From Chromohalobacter marismortui (GTDB lineage: Bacteria; Pseudomonadota; Gammaproteobacteria; Pseudomonadales; Halomonadaceae), in NCBI RefSeq assembly GCF_004364315.1, contig NZ_SOBR01000001.1, positions 124,001 to 188,000 on the forward strand: a stretch of DNA of 64,000 nt. The letters run 5' to 3'. Position numbers and translations under genes: made by a program. Of this stretch, positions 1 through 11,144 are shown piece after piece (positions within the stretch are counted from its first letter, which is position 1; each line of letters begins with the position of its first letter). Below the pieces are notes generated by a model. It saw only the letters and a list, made by a program, of their open reading frames with translations, had not been told where the DNA came from and did no database searches.

Positions 1-1140
1 CGGGATGCCGATCGCCTTGAGGATGATGCCGGAGTAGAAGTCGACGTTCGGGTAGAGCTTGCGCTCGATGAAGTAGTCGTCTTCCAGGGCGATTTGCTCG
101 AGTCGCTTGGCGATCTTGAGCTTTGGATCGTCGGCCATGCCGAGTTCGCCCAGCACCTCGTCACAGGTTTCCTTCATGACCTTGGCGCGCGGGTCGAAAT
201 TGCGATAGACGCGGTGGCCAAAGCCCATCAGCTTGAATGGATCATCCTTATCCTTGGCACGGTCGATGAAGCGCTGGATGTTCTCCTCGGATTCATCACC
301 GATCTCGTCGAGCATATTCAGCACGGCTTCGTTGGCGCCGCCGTGCGCCGGTCCCCAGAGTGCGGCGATGCCGGCGCTGATGCAGGCGAAGGGGTTGGCG
401 CCCGTGGAGCCGGCCAGGCGCACCGTGGAGGTGGAGGCGTTCTGCTCATGATCGGCATGCAGCATGAAGATCCGGTCCATGGCTTTGGCGAAAACCGGGT
501 TCACCTCGTAGCTTTCACAGGGGTTGCCGAACATCATGTAGAGGAAGTTCTCCGCGTAATCGAGATCATTGCGCGGATAGTTGAAGGGCTGGCCGATATT
601 GTACTTGTGGCACATCGCGGCCAGCGTTGGCATCTTGGCGATCAGACGAATCGCGCTGACACGGCGCTCTTCTTCCTTGGTGATGTCCAGATTGTCATGG
701 TAGAAGGCCGCCAGGCCGCCGACCACACCGCACAGGATGGCCATCGGGTGAGCATCGCGGCGAAAGCCCTTGAAGAAGTTGACGAGCTGTTCGTGGACCA
801 TGGTGTGATTTCTCACGGTGGCCGCGAAGTCGTCGTATTGCGCCTTGCTGGGGAGCTCGCCGAACAACAGCAGGTAACAGAGTTCGACGTAATTGGAGTG
901 CTCGGCGAGTTGGTCAATGGGATAACCGCGGTGAAGCAACACGCCCGCAGCGCCATCGATGTAGGTGATGCCTGATTCGCAGGAGGCGGTGGCGACGAAG
1001 CCCGGGTCGTATGTGAACAGACCTTCGCTGGTCAGGCTGCGGACGTCGATCACATCGGGCCCGACGGTGCCGGAGTAGACAGGGAACTCGATCGTCTTGT
1101 CCAACCCTTCTACCGTCAACTGCGCTTTCCTGTCAGCCAT
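1..1140 (-). CDS. gltA: Citrate synthase, 3'-truncated by the window edge
   Basis: Condenses oxaloacetate and acetyl-CoA to citrate, the entry step of the TCA cycle, in the cytoplasm. The minus-strand frame opens with [10 protein letters not shown] and reads 380 codons to the window edge, so about 45-50 C-terminal residues of a roughly 428-residue hexameric type II enzyme are missing. Catalytic His contexts are present ([20 protein letters not shown]), and the catalytic Asp lies in PNVDFYSG near the window edge. The start at 1140 is preceded by a strong GGAGG at 1146-1150. The gene diverges from the sdh-suc cluster, the usual gammaproteobacterial arrangement. Confidence 0.97.
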   Translation of the reverse strand, partial: MADRKAQLTVEGLDKTIEFPVYSGTVGPDVIDVRSLTSEGLFTYDPGFVATASCESGITYIDGAAGVLLHRGYPIDQLAEHSNYVELCYLLLFGELPSKAQYDDFAATVRNHTMVHEQLVNFFKGFRRDAHPMAILCGVVGGLAAFYHDNLDITKEEERRVSAIRLIAKMPTLAAMCHKYNIGQPFNYPRNDLDYAENFLYMMFGNPCESYEVNPVFAKAMDRIFMLHADHEQNASTSTVRLAGSTGANPFACISAGIAALWGPAHGGANEAVLNMLDEIGDESEENIQRFIDRAKDKDDPFKLMGFGHRVYRNFDPRAKVMKETCDEVLGELGMADDPKLKIAKRLEQIALEDDYFIERKLYPNVDFYSGIILKAIGIP

Positions 1141-1206
1141 TATGGCCTCCTCTTTTTTTACCTAAGTCTTTGTCTTGCTTGCCATGCCAGCGAAAATAAT
1201 TCGCCT

Positions 1207-1234
1207 ACTATAGAACCACGCGGTGGATTGTCAA
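1207..1234 (-). promoter_or_regulatory. Sigma70-type promoter of gltA
   Basis: On the minus strand a perfect -35 TTGACA (plus 1229-1234) is followed by a 16-bp spacer and a -10 TATAGT (plus 1207-1212), about 70 bp upstream of the gltA start. Seen directly in the sequence. No experiment supports the start point. Confidence 0.7.
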
Positions 1235-1599
1235 TTGGGCCTAGGCATTGTCCGAGAGCCGTCTGCGCTCGTCGACTTTTCCGACAGTGCCGGGGGCGCC
1301 CTGTGGACGTCGTGTCGCCGCATGGCGTGTCCCTGTGTGGCGATAAGTGGCGATAGAACAAGGGGGCGAGCAAGGTGCCTGCTCCAGCAGTACTGTCCCC
1401 ATTTGACGCGTCCATGAGGATGGCTGCAAGGGCTATCTCATTTGTCAGGACATCCCCCGGTCCTTATAATCTTAACCCGCGCGACTGGCAGGAGCATGGC
1501 TTGGTCCTTTTAAGCCCTCGACCAAGACCTCCCCCTCAAACCACCGCCCGCACCGGGTACAGCCCCAGCCGCTGGCGGGCCAAGAGAGTGTGATGAGCC
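1235..1599 (+). promoter_or_regulatory. Leader and promoter region of sdhC; no gene seen
   Basis: The non-coding gap between the gltA promoter and sdhC. A perfect -10 hexamer TATAAT lies at 1475-1480, but no good -35 sits 16-18 bp upstream, which would fit an activator-dependent promoter for the sdh-suc genes. A purine-rich stretch just before 1600 can serve as the sdhC Shine-Dalgarno. Small reading frames here have no ribosome site and look like noise. Confidence 0.4.
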
Positions 1600-1977
1600 G
1601 TGAATAGCAAAAGACCCGTAAACCTAGACCTGACGACGATAAAATTTCCACTACCCGCACTGACCTCCATTGCCCACCGCATCACCGGTGTCATCCTCTT
1701 CGTGGGGTTGATCTTCGGTTTCTGGGCTCTCGATGCGTCACTGTCGTCTCCCGAGGGATTCGAAGCAGTGCGTGACGCTCTTTCCAACAACGTACTTGCC
1801 AAATTGATCGCCTGGGGACTGCTCTCGGCATTGGGTTTCCACTTTGTGGCCGGCATCAAGCACCTGCTGATGGATGCAGGTATTGGCGTGGATCTCGAGG
1901 GTGGATATCGCAAGGCGCAGATCACGGTCGTGATCAGTGCCATCTTGGTGGTTCTGGCAGGAGTCTGGGTATGGTAA
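1600..1977 (+). CDS. sdhC: Succinate dehydrogenase cytochrome b556 subunit
   Basis: Membrane anchor of complex II. With SdhD it binds heme b and ubiquinone and docks SdhAB on the inner membrane. The 125-residue protein carries the SdhC hallmark HRITGV near residue 27 and the heme-ligand context GFHFVAGIKHL near residue 85, with three hydrophobic segments. It starts at GTG (1600) after a purine-rich stretch; no in-frame ATG lies nearby. It overlaps sdhD by 7 nt, so translation is probably coupled. Confidence 0.95.
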   Translation: MNSKRPVNLDLTTIKFPLPALTSIAHRITGVILFVGLIFGFWALDASLSSPEGFEAVRDALSNNVLAKLIAWGLLSALGFHFVAGIKHLLMDAGIGVDLEGGYRKAQITVVISAILVVLAGVWVW

Positions 1978-2318
1978 CCAACATCACGAACCTCGGTCGT
2001 AGTGGCCTATCCGACTGGCTGATTCAGCGCGTCTCGGCCATCATTCTGGCGGTCTATGCCGTGTTCATGGTCTTGTATCTCCTGTTCCATCCGGGGCTCG
2101 ATTACGCCACGTGGAGCGGGCTCTTCTCACAGACCTGGATGCGCATCTTCTCCCTGCTGGCCTTCATTTCCATCGCGGCGCACGCATGGGTTGGGTTGTG
2201 GACGGTGTCGACCGACTATCTCAAGCAGACGGGTGTCCGCTTTGCATTCCAAGCGGTCGTCATGCTGGCCATCTTCGTTTTTCTGGTGTGGGGCGTTCAA
2301 GTCCTATGGGGAGCCTGA
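1971..2318 (+). CDS. sdhD: Succinate dehydrogenase hydrophobic membrane anchor subunit
   Basis: Second membrane anchor of complex II, 115 residues with three transmembrane helices. The segment HAWVGLWTVSTDYLK matches the heme-ligand His and quinone-site Tyr region of SdhD. It starts within the end of sdhC (7-nt overlap) and ends 3 nt before sdhA, consistent with one transcript. Confidence 0.95.
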   Translation: MVTNITNLGRSGLSDWLIQRVSAIILAVYAVFMVLYLLFHPGLDYATWSGLFSQTWMRIFSLLAFISIAAHAWVGLWTVSTDYLKQTGVRFAFQAVVMLAIFVFLVWGVQVLWGA

Positions 2319-2321
2319 TCC

Positions 2322-4094
2322 ATGTCTAATATGCGTAGCCTGACATTCGACGCAATCATCATCGGTGGCGGTGGCTCCGGCCTGCGTGCCGCACTCGAGC
2401 TGGCCAAGTCCGGCAAGAAGACAGCGGTATTGTCCAAGGTCTTTCCGACGCGCTCGCACACCGTTTCTGCTCAGGGCGGTATCACCTGCGCCATCGCATC
2501 TGCCGATCCCAATGACGATTGGCGCTGGCACATGTACGACACCGTCAAGGGCGGCGACTACATTACCGACCAGGAAGCTGCCGAATACATGTGTTCCGAG
2601 GGCCCCAAGGCGGTCTTCGAGCTGGAGCACATGGGGCTGCCGTTCTCGCGTTTCGACAACGGTCGCATCTATCAGCGTCCTTTCGGTGGTCAGTCCAAGG
2701 ACTTCGGCAAGGGCGGCCAGGCGGCACGGACATGCGCTGCCGCCGACCGTACAGGTCATGCCTTGCTGCACACCCTGTATCAAAACAATCTGAAGAATAA
2801 CACCGTGTTCCTGAACGAATGGTATGCGGTAGACCTGGTCAAGAATGCCAATGGCGATGTGGTGGGCTGCATTGCCATGTGCATCGAGACCGGCGAAGTC
2901 GTGCACATCAAGTCCAAGGCGACGGTCTTGGCAACCGGCGGTGCAGGGCGTATCTATTCGTCCACCACCAACGCCTTGATCAATACCGGTGACGGTATCG
3001 GCATGGCGCTGCGTGCCGGCTTCCCCATGCAGGACATGGAAATGTGGCAGTTCCACCCCACCGGCATTTACGGTGCCGGTGTGCTGGTTACAGAGGGTTG
3101 CCGTGGCGAGGGCGGTTATCTGATCAACAAGGACGGCGAGCGCTTCATGGAGCGTTATGCGCCGAATGCCAAGGACTTGGCCGGTCGCGATGTGGTGGCC
3201 CGTGCCATGGTCATGGAAATCCTCGAAGGGCGGGGTTGCGGCGAAAACGGTGATCACGTCATGCTCAAGCTCGATCACCTGGGCGAAGAGGTCCTCGGCA
3301 AGCGTCTGCCGGGCATCGTCGAATTGTCCAAGACCTTTGCCCATGTCGACCCCGCACAGGATCCGATTCCCGTCGTGCCGACGTGCCACTACATGATGGG
3401 CGGCATGCCGACCAACGTGCACGGTCAAGCGATCATGCAGGATGCCGATGGCAACGATCAGGTCGTCAACGGGCTGTTTGCTTGTGGCGAAGCGGCGTGC
3501 GTGTCCGTGCACGGTGCCAATCGCCTGGGCGGCAATTCGTTGCTCGACCTGGTGGTGTTCGGGCGTGCTGCCGGCATGTTCATCGAAGAAGCGCTCAATG
3601 AAGGTGTCGATTACCTCGAAGCGGCTCAGAGCGACATTGACAGCGCCATGGCGCGCATTAACCGCTGGGATGAGTCGAGCGGTGGCGAGGCGATCCCCGA
3701 CCTGCGTGCCGAGCTGCAGGATGTGATGCAGAACGACTTCGGGGTCTTCCGTCAGGAAGACAACATGCAAGAGGGCGTCAAGAAACTGGCTTCCCTGCGT
3801 GAGCGCATCGGTAATGCGCACCTGGCCGATAAGTCCAATGCCTTCAACACCGCGCGCGTCGAGGCGTTGGAACTCGATAACCTGCTCGAGGTGGCGGAAG
3901 CCACTGCGATCTCTGCGCTCGAGCGCAAGGAAAGCCGTGGCGCGCATTCGCGCTACGATTACCCGGATCGCGACGACGCCAACTGGCTCAAGCACTCCAT
4001 GTATTTCCCGGTCGAGAAGCGGCTTGGGCAGCGTGACGTGAACTTTGCGCCGAAGACCGTCGAGACCTTCGAGCCGAAAATCCGCACCTACTAA
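2322..4094 (+). CDS. sdhA: Succinate dehydrogenase flavoprotein subunit
   Basis: Oxidises succinate to fumarate and passes electrons through covalent FAD to SdhB. The 590-residue length matches E. coli SdhA (588). Visible signatures are the dinucleotide fold [11 protein letters not shown] at residues 15-25, the FAD-linking His in SHTVSAQGG near residue 45, and the substrate/Arg region [13 protein letters not shown] near residue 395. It starts 3 nt after sdhD and is followed 13 nt later by sdhB. Confidence 0.98.
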   Translation: MSNMRSLTFDAIIIGGGGSGLRAALELAKSGKKTAVLSKVFPTRSHTVSAQGGITCAIASADPNDDWRWHMYDTVKGGDYITDQEAAEYMCSEGPKAVFELEHMGLPFSRFDNGRIYQRPFGGQSKDFGKGGQAARTCAAADRTGHALLHTLYQNNLKNNTVFLNEWYAVDLVKNANGDVVGCIAMCIETGEVVHIKSKATVLATGGAGRIYSSTTNALINTGDGIGMALRAGFPMQDMEMWQFHPTGIYGAGVLVTEGCRGEGGYLINKDGERFMERYAPNAKDLAGRDVVARAMVMEILEGRGCGENGDHVMLKLDHLGEEVLGKRLPGIVELSKTFAHVDPAQDPIPVVPTCHYMMGGMPTNVHGQAIMQDADGNDQVVNGLFACGEAACVSVHGANRLGGNSLLDLVVFGRAAGMFIEEALNEGVDYLEAAQSDIDSAMARINRWDESSGGEAIPDLRAELQDVMQNDFGVFRQEDNMQEGVKKLASLRERIGNAHLADKSNAFNTARVEALELDNLLEVAEATAISALERKESRGAHSRYDYPDRDDANWLKHSMYFPVEKRLGQRDVNFAPKTVETFEPKIRTY

Positions 4095-4107
4095 GGGGTT
4101 GTCCAAG

Positions 4108-4818
4108 ATGTCTACGCTTCAGATATCCATTTACCGCTACAACCCGGAAACCGACTCCGCGCCCTACATGCAGGAGTTCGAGCTGGACACGCAGGGCCGC
4201 GACATCATGGTTCTCAATGCGCTTGAAATGATCAAGCAGCAGGATAGTTCCATGGCGTATCGGCGTAGCTGCCGCGAAGGGGTTTGCGGTTCCGATGGCA
4301 TGAACATGAATGGCAAGAACGGGTTGGCTTGCATCACGCCGCTGTCCGAGGTGGTCAAGGACAATAAGCTGGTCCTGCGTCCGCTGCCTGGTTTGCCGGT
4401 CATTCGCGACTTGGTCGTCGATATGGGCGTGTTCTACAAGCAGTACGAGAGCATCCAGCCTTACCTTCAGAACGACACCAATCCGCCGGCCACCGAACGT
4501 TTGCAGTCGCCGGAAGATCGCGACAAGCTCGATGGTCTCTACGAGTGCATCCTGTGTGCGTGCTGTTCCACGGCCTGCCCCTCCTTCTGGTGGAATCCAG
4601 ATAAATTCGTGGGGCCGGCCGGCTTGCTGCAGGCTTATCGCTTTCTCGCCGACTCCCGTGATACGGCGACGCGTGAACGACTGGCGCGGCTCGAGGATCC
4701 GTTCAGTCTGTTCCGGTGCCGTGGCATCATGAACTGCGTGGCGGTGTGTCCGAAGGGGCTCAATCCGACGCGTGCGATTGGCAAGATTCGTGAGATGTTA
4801 CTGTCGAATGCCACTTAA
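4108..4818 (+). CDS. sdhB: Succinate dehydrogenase iron-sulfur subunit
   Basis: Electron-transfer subunit of complex II carrying [2Fe-2S], [4Fe-4S] and [3Fe-4S] centres. The 236-residue protein has the plant-ferredoxin-like cysteines in CREGVCGSDGM plus a later LAC, and two C-terminal clusters CILCACCSTACP and CRGIMNCVAVCPKG. The ATG at 4108 (MSTLQISIYRY) matches the family N-terminus. An in-frame start 63 nt upstream would lie inside sdhA and is rejected. Its clusters depend on Fe-S assembly such as the suf genes at 27-33 kb. Confidence 0.97.
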   Translation: MSTLQISIYRYNPETDSAPYMQEFELDTQGRDIMVLNALEMIKQQDSSMAYRRSCREGVCGSDGMNMNGKNGLACITPLSEVVKDNKLVLRPLPGLPVIRDLVVDMGVFYKQYESIQPYLQNDTNPPATERLQSPEDRDKLDGLYECILCACCSTACPSFWWNPDKFVGPAGLLQAYRFLADSRDTATRERLARLEDPFSLFRCRGIMNCVAVCPKGLNPTRAIGKIREMLLSNAT

Positions 4819-5049
4819 ATCGCGTCGCGTGGCTTGTTATCATTGGCAACAAGTCGTCTCCTGCGACATGGCGTCGCAGGAAATGGGTCCCACGGCCGTT
4901 TTAGCCGGTGCCTGGTGCACCGGCTTTTGACGATAAGTGGGCCCTACGTCGCATGTGACGCCAACCTGCCCCGCAGGTCCCAAGTGACGCCGGCACGTCC
5001 GGACGTGCCGGCGCCGAGAACACCCATCAGTGCATAGGGTGACCAAGAA
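4819..5049 (+). other. sdhB-sucA intergenic region with three hairpins
   Basis: The region contains an 8-bp stem (4904-4911 with 4917-4924) followed by TTTT, which could act as a partial terminator. A stem also lies around 4857-4880 (TCCTGCGAC with its complement), and a perfect 24-nt palindrome lies at 4989-5012 just ahead of sucA. Such intercistronic structures often set relative expression of sdh and suc segments or protect mRNA ends. The role here is inference. Confidence 0.5.
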
Positions 5050-7884
5050 ATGCAAGAAGGCATAATGGAGTTGATGTGGCGCACTTCCCATGTCAGCGGC
5101 GGCAACGCCCACTACGTGGAAGCGCTCTACGAGCAATACCTCGTCGATCCCACTGAGGTTCCCGACGAATGGCGTAACTATTTCGATCAGTTACCTCGTC
5201 CGGAAGGCGCCCCCTCTCACGACGTTCCTCTCAGCCCGATTCGCGATCAGTTCTACCAGTTGGCCCAGAACCGTCGTGGCAAACCTGCCGCCGGTGCCGC
5301 CGACAGTAGCGAGAACAAGAAACAGGTCAAGGTTCTCCAACTGATCAATGCGTACCGCTTCCGAGGCCATCAGCGTGCCGATATCGACCCGCTGGGACTG
5401 CGCAGCCCGACCCCGATCCCTGACCTGGATCTTTCCTTCCATCAGCTGACCGATGCTGACATGGAGACGCCTTTTCAGACCGGCTCGTTGTTCCTGGGCA
5501 AGGATCAGGCGCCGCTCAAGGAAATCGTCGACGTTCTGCAGAAGACGTATTGTCGTAGCATTGGCTGCGAATTCATGCATATCGTCAACACTGACGAGAA
5601 GCGCTGGCTGCAGCAACGTTTCGAATCGGTGCGTTCCAAGCCCGACTACAGCGTCGATGTGCGCAAGCACATCCTCGAACGCTTGACGGCTGCCGAAGGG
5701 CTGGAAAACTACCTCGCGTCCAAGTATCCGGGCACCAAACGCTTTGGTTTGGAAGGCGGCGAGACCTTCATTCCGATGGTCGACGAAATCATCCAGCGCA
5801 CCGGCAATTATGGCACCAAGGAAGTCGTCATCGGCATGGCGCACCGGGGCCGTCTCAATCTGCTGGTCAACTTGCTGGGCAAGAGCCCCTCGGAACTGAT
5901 CGACGAGTTCGATGGCAAGAAGGTGATCCAGCAAGGCTCGGGGGATGTGAAGTACCACCAAGGCTTCAGTTCCAACGTCATGACCGAAGGTGGCGAAGTG
6001 CACCTGGCCTTGGCGTTCAACCCCTCGCACCTCGAGATCGTCTCACCGGTAGTGGAAGGGTCCGTGCGCGCTCGCCAGGATCGTCGCGAAGACAGTGAGG
6101 GCACCAAGGTACTACCGGTGGTGGTGCATGGTGATGCCGCCTTTGCCGGCCAGGGCGTGGTCATGGAGACATTCCAGATGTCCCAGACACGCGCGTACAA
6201 GACCGGCGGCACCGTGCATATCGTCATCAACAACCAGGTCGGTTTCACCACATCACGGCCCGATGACGCCCGCTCCACCGAGTACTGCACCGATATCGCC
6301 AAGATGGTCCAGGCGCCGATCTTCCATGTGAACGGCGATGATCCCGAAGCCGTGGTGCATGCCACCCAGGTGGCCGTCGATTATCGTTACCAGTTCAACA
6401 AGGACGTGGTGATCGATCTCGTCTGCTACCGCAAGCGCGGTCACAACGAAGCCGACGAGCCCTCCGGCACCCAGCCGTTGATGTATCAGAAGATCAAATC
6501 GCACAAGAGCTCTCGCGAGCTCTATGTCGCACGCTTGGTACAAGAAGGGGTGCTCAGCGATGATGATGCGGCCGCGATGGTCGAGAAGTATCGCGAGGAT
6601 CTGGTGGCGGGCAATCATGTGGCCAATGCGCTGGTCAAGCAGCCCAATACCGAGCTGTTCGTCGACTGGACACCTTACCTAGGTCACGAGTGGACCGGCG
6701 ACGCCGATACGTCGATCGACATGACGCGCATGCAGACGCTTGCCGCCAAGATGTGCGAAGTGCCCGAAGACGTCGAAGTGCAGCGTCAGGTGGCCAAGAT
6801 CTATGAAGACCGCCGCAAGATGGCCGCCGGTGACTTGGCGATCAACTGGGGCTTTGGCGAGACGCTGGCGTATGCCACCTTGCTGGATGAAGGGCATCCG
6901 ATTCGCCTGACAGGGCAAGATTCAGGCCGCGGTACTTTCTCGCACCGCCATGCCGTCGTGCATAACCAGAAGGATGGTTCGACCTATGTGCCACTGGAGT
7001 ACATCAAGGAAGACCAGCCGAAGTTCACCATTCGCGATTCCCTTCTGTCCGAGGAAGCGGCGTTGGCGTTCGAGTACGGGTACTCCACGACTGCGCCCAA
7101 GGCTCTGATCATCTGGGAGGCCCAGTTCGGTGACTTCACCAACGGGGCGCAGGTGGTGATCGACCAGTTCATTTCCTCCGGCGAGACGAAATGGGGGCGG
7201 CTCTGCGGCCTTACCATGCTGTTGCCGCACGGCTATGAAGGACAGGGCCCCGAGCATTCCTCGGCGCGCCTCGAGCGTTTCCTGCAACTCTGTGCGGAAC
7301 ACAACATGCAGGTCTGCATGCCGACCACGCCGGCGCAGATTTTCCACCTGTTGCGTCGCCAGGTGATTCGCCCGCTGCGCAAGCCGCTGGTGATCATGTC
7401 GCCGAAGAGCCTGCTGCGCCATAAAGAGGCAACCTCGACGCTGGAAGATCTGGCCAATGGTCGCTTCGCGATGGTCTTGCCTGATCAAGGCAAGCGCGAT
7501 GCCGAAAACGTCAAACGCGTGGTGCTGTGCTCTGGCAAGGTCTATTACGATCTGGCGAACTATCGTGCCGAAAATGGCAACGACGATGTCGCGATCGTGC
7601 GTTTGGAACAGCTCTATCCTTTCCCCAAGGAAGAATTGTATGAGGTCTTCAAGACCTATCCGAACCTCGAGCAGGTCGTGTGGTGCCAGGAAGAGCCGCT
7701 CAATCAGGGCGCCTGGTATCAGAGCCAGCATCACATGCGTCTGGTGGCCGACATGGTGAAGGAAGGCTTGGGGCGTGACCTCAAGTTCGCGGGGCGCCCG
7801 GCATCCGCCGCGCCGGCATCCGGCTACATGTCCGTCCATGTTGAACAGCAGCGTCAACTGGTGGAAGACGCCATTACTGGCTGA
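5050..7884 (+). CDS. sucA: 2-oxoglutarate dehydrogenase E1 component
   Basis: Thiamine-diphosphate-dependent decarboxylase that transfers the succinyl group to lipoyl-SucB. The protein is 944 residues, against about 933 in E. coli. The N-terminus MQEGIMELMWRTS aligns with family N-termini, and this decides the start over an in-frame ATG at 5065 that has a better-placed GAAGG. Motifs include GMAHRGRLN, HVNGDDPEAV and DLVCYRKRGHNEADEP. It forms a 2-oxoglutarate dehydrogenase complex with the following sucB and lpd. Confidence 0.97.
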   Translation: MQEGIMELMWRTSHVSGGNAHYVEALYEQYLVDPTEVPDEWRNYFDQLPRPEGAPSHDVPLSPIRDQFYQLAQNRRGKPAAGAADSSENKKQVKVLQLINAYRFRGHQRADIDPLGLRSPTPIPDLDLSFHQLTDADMETPFQTGSLFLGKDQAPLKEIVDVLQKTYCRSIGCEFMHIVNTDEKRWLQQRFESVRSKPDYSVDVRKHILERLTAAEGLENYLASKYPGTKRFGLEGGETFIPMVDEIIQRTGNYGTKEVVIGMAHRGRLNLLVNLLGKSPSELIDEFDGKKVIQQGSGDVKYHQGFSSNVMTEGGEVHLALAFNPSHLEIVSPVVEGSVRARQDRREDSEGTKVLPVVVHGDAAFAGQGVVMETFQMSQTRAYKTGGTVHIVINNQVGFTTSRPDDARSTEYCTDIAKMVQAPIFHVNGDDPEAVVHATQVAVDYRYQFNKDVVIDLVCYRKRGHNEADEPSGTQPLMYQKIKSHKSSRELYVARLVQEGVLSDDDAAAMVEKYREDLVAGNHVANALVKQPNTELFVDWTPYLGHEWTGDADTSIDMTRMQTLAAKMCEVPEDVEVQRQVAKIYEDRRKMAAGDLAINWGFGETLAYATLLDEGHPIRLTGQDSGRGTFSHRHAVVHNQKDGSTYVPLEYIKEDQPKFTIRDSLLSEEAALAFEYGYSTTAPKALIIWEAQFGDFTNGAQVVIDQFISSGETKWGRLCGLTMLLPHGYEGQGPEHSSARLERFLQLCAEHNMQVCMPTTPAQIFHLLRRQVIRPLRKPLVIMSPKSLLRHKEATSTLEDLANGRFAMVLPDQGKRDAENVKRVVLCSGKVYYDLANYRAENGNDDVAIVRLEQLYPFPKEELYEVFKTYPNLEQVVWCQEEPLNQGAWYQSQHHMRLVADMVKEGLGRDLKFAGRPASAAPASGYMSVHVEQQRQLVEDAITG

Positions 7885-7927
7885 GGTGTCCCCCATCGGG
7901 ATCGAGAGAAAACACTAAGGAAACGAC

Positions 7928-9517
7928 ATGGCTACCGAGATAAAAGCGCCGAATTTCCCTGAGTCCGTCGCCGAGGGCACCATCGCCACTTGGCACAAGA
8001 AGGTCGGTGATAGCGTCGAGCGTGATGAGCTGATTGTCGAGATCGAGACGGACAAGGTCGTTCTCGAGGTCGTAGCGCCGGACGCCGGCACCGTGACTGA
8101 AATCAAGGTCGAGGAAGGCGAGACGTGCGACTCCGAGCAAGTGCTCGGAATGCTGGGTGCCGCAAGTGAGGCCGGTGGCGAAAAGCCTGCCCAAGACGAC
8201 AAGAAAGACGAGGCCGCCGCGAAGCAGGACGCGGCACCTGCTGAGTCCGGTGGCGCCAAGCCCGCGGCGTCCGGCAAGCAGCATGACGTCAAGGCGCCAA
8301 GCTTCCCGGAGTCCGTTCAGGAAGGCACGGTAGCCACCTGGCACAAGCAGGTCGGTGAAGCGGTGAAACGTGACGAGATTCTTGCGGATATCGAAACCGA
8401 CAAGGTCGTACTCGAAGTCGTCGCCCCGGCCGATGGTGCCCTTAGCGAGATCAAGGTACAGGAAGGCGAGCAGGTCGAGTCCGAAGCAGTACTCGCATCG
8501 TTCGCTGAAGGCGCCGGCGGCGAAGCGGGTGGCAGTGAGTCCAGCGCCTCTGACGACACGGCGAACGCGTCGAAAGACACCGATGGCAGCAGCGACGAAA
8601 AGGTCGGCGACAAGATCCTCGCGCCGGCAGCACGCAAGCTGGTGGCCGAGCACGATCTGGACGTCAACAAGATCGAAGGCACCGGCAAGGGTGGCCGTAT
8701 TCTCAAGGAAGACGTTCAGAAGGCCGTCAAGGACGGTTCCGCCAAGAAGAGCGCCAAACCTTCCGGTGGTGACGACGTCAAGGCCGCCGCTGCGCCGGCA
8801 CCGGCCGTCGAGGGCGAACGTCCCGAGCAACGCGTGCCGATGAGCCGCTTGCGTCAGACCATTGCCAAGCGTTTGGTCCAGGCGCAGCAGACCGCCGCCA
8901 TGCTCACCACCTACAACGAGGTGGACATGAGCGCGGTGATGAACCTGCGCAGTCAGTACAAGGAAACTTTCCAGAAGGCACACGATACCAAGCTTGGATT
9001 CATGGGCTTCTTCGTCAAGGCGTGCACCGAGGCGCTCAAGCGCTTCCCGGATGTGAACGCGTCGATCGACGGTAGCGATATCGTGTATCACGGCTATCAG
9101 GACATCGGTGTTGCCGTCTCTACGCCACGTGGTCTCGTGGTGCCGGTGTTGCGTGATACCGACAGCATGAAACTTGCCGATGTCGAGAAGAGTATCGTCG
9201 ACTTCGGCCAGCGTGGTCGTGATGGCAAGCTCGGCATCGAAGACATGCAGGGCGGCACCTTCACCATCACCAACGGCGGTATCTTCGGGTCGCTGCTATC
9301 GACACCCATCATCAATCCGCCGCAGACAGCGATCCTGGGCATGCACAAGATCCAGGAGCGTCCGATGGCCATCGACGGCAAGGTCGAGATTCGTCCTATG
9401 ATGTACCTGGCCATTTCCTATGATCATCGCATGATTGACGGCAAGGACGCGGTGCAGTTCCTGGTCACGATCAAGGAACTGCTCGAGGATCCTGCCCGTT
9501 TCTTGCTCGACGTGTGA
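7928..9517 (+). CDS. sucB: Dihydrolipoyl succinyltransferase (E2o) with two lipoyl domains
   Basis: Core of the 2-oxoglutarate dehydrogenase complex; it moves succinyl from SucA to CoA. The 529-residue protein is about 120 residues longer than the roughly 405-residue E. coli enzyme. The extra length is a second lipoyl domain. The first covers about residues 1-77 with lipoyl Lys43 (ETDKVVLEV), and the second about 119-195 with Lys159 in the same motif. They are separated by a Lys/Ala/Glu-rich linker. A peripheral subunit-binding domain follows at about 228-262, then the catalytic domain ending with SYDHRMIDG. Most E2o proteins have one lipoyl domain, whereas E2p proteins often have two or three. 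The operon context favours E2o. Confidence 0.95.
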   Translation: MATEIKAPNFPESVAEGTIATWHKKVGDSVERDELIVEIETDKVVLEVVAPDAGTVTEIKVEEGETCDSEQVLGMLGAASEAGGEKPAQDDKKDEAAAKQDAAPAESGGAKPAASGKQHDVKAPSFPESVQEGTVATWHKQVGEAVKRDEILADIETDKVVLEVVAPADGALSEIKVQEGEQVESEAVLASFAEGAGGEAGGSESSASDDTANASKDTDGSSDEKVGDKILAPAARKLVAEHDLDVNKIEGTGKGGRILKEDVQKAVKDGSAKKSAKPSGGDDVKAAAAPAPAVEGERPEQRVPMSRLRQTIAKRLVQAQQTAAMLTTYNEVDMSAVMNLRSQYKETFQKAHDTKLGFMGFFVKACTEALKRFPDVNASIDGSDIVYHGYQDIGVAVSTPRGLVVPVLRDTDSMKLADVEKSIVDFGQRGRDGKLGIEDMQGGTFTITNGGIFGSLLSTPIINPPQTAILGMHKIQERPMAIDGKVEIRPMMYLAISYDHRMIDGKDAVQFLVTIKELLEDPARFLLDV

Positions 9518-9548
9518 TGGCTGTCGCCGGATACTGCGTTGCGACTAA

Positions 9549-11015
<1,467 letters not shown>

Positions 11016-11051
11016 GCGTTTCGTTTAGCGTCCCACTGCGTAGAGACGCGT

Positions 11052-11073
11052 CGTTCCCGCCTCTGCGGGAGCG
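11052..11073 (+). other. Hairpin between lpdA and sucC
   Basis: A 9-bp stem (11052-11060 with 11065-11073, one G-T pair, 4-nt loop) with no T-tract. It is probably an intercistronic stabilising or processing structure and not a full terminator, because sucCD follows on the same strand 70 nt later. Confidence 0.4.
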
Positions 11074-11144
11074 AACAGGGGTGGCGGTAGCGGTCAAAAG
11101 CCATCGCCACCATTCGAGTCACATGCAACCAATGGCATGACACG

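Noticed and set aside
1158-1429. Short minus-strand frames in the gltA-sdhC gap
   Set aside because: They overlap the gltA promoter, lack ribosome sites and encode Arg/Pro-rich noise.
2304-4106. A 600-codon open frame on the minus strand opposite sdhA
   Set aside because: It mirrors sdhA in a high-GC sequence, has no ribosome site and its translation resembles no family; the plus strand encodes a full SdhA with all motifs.
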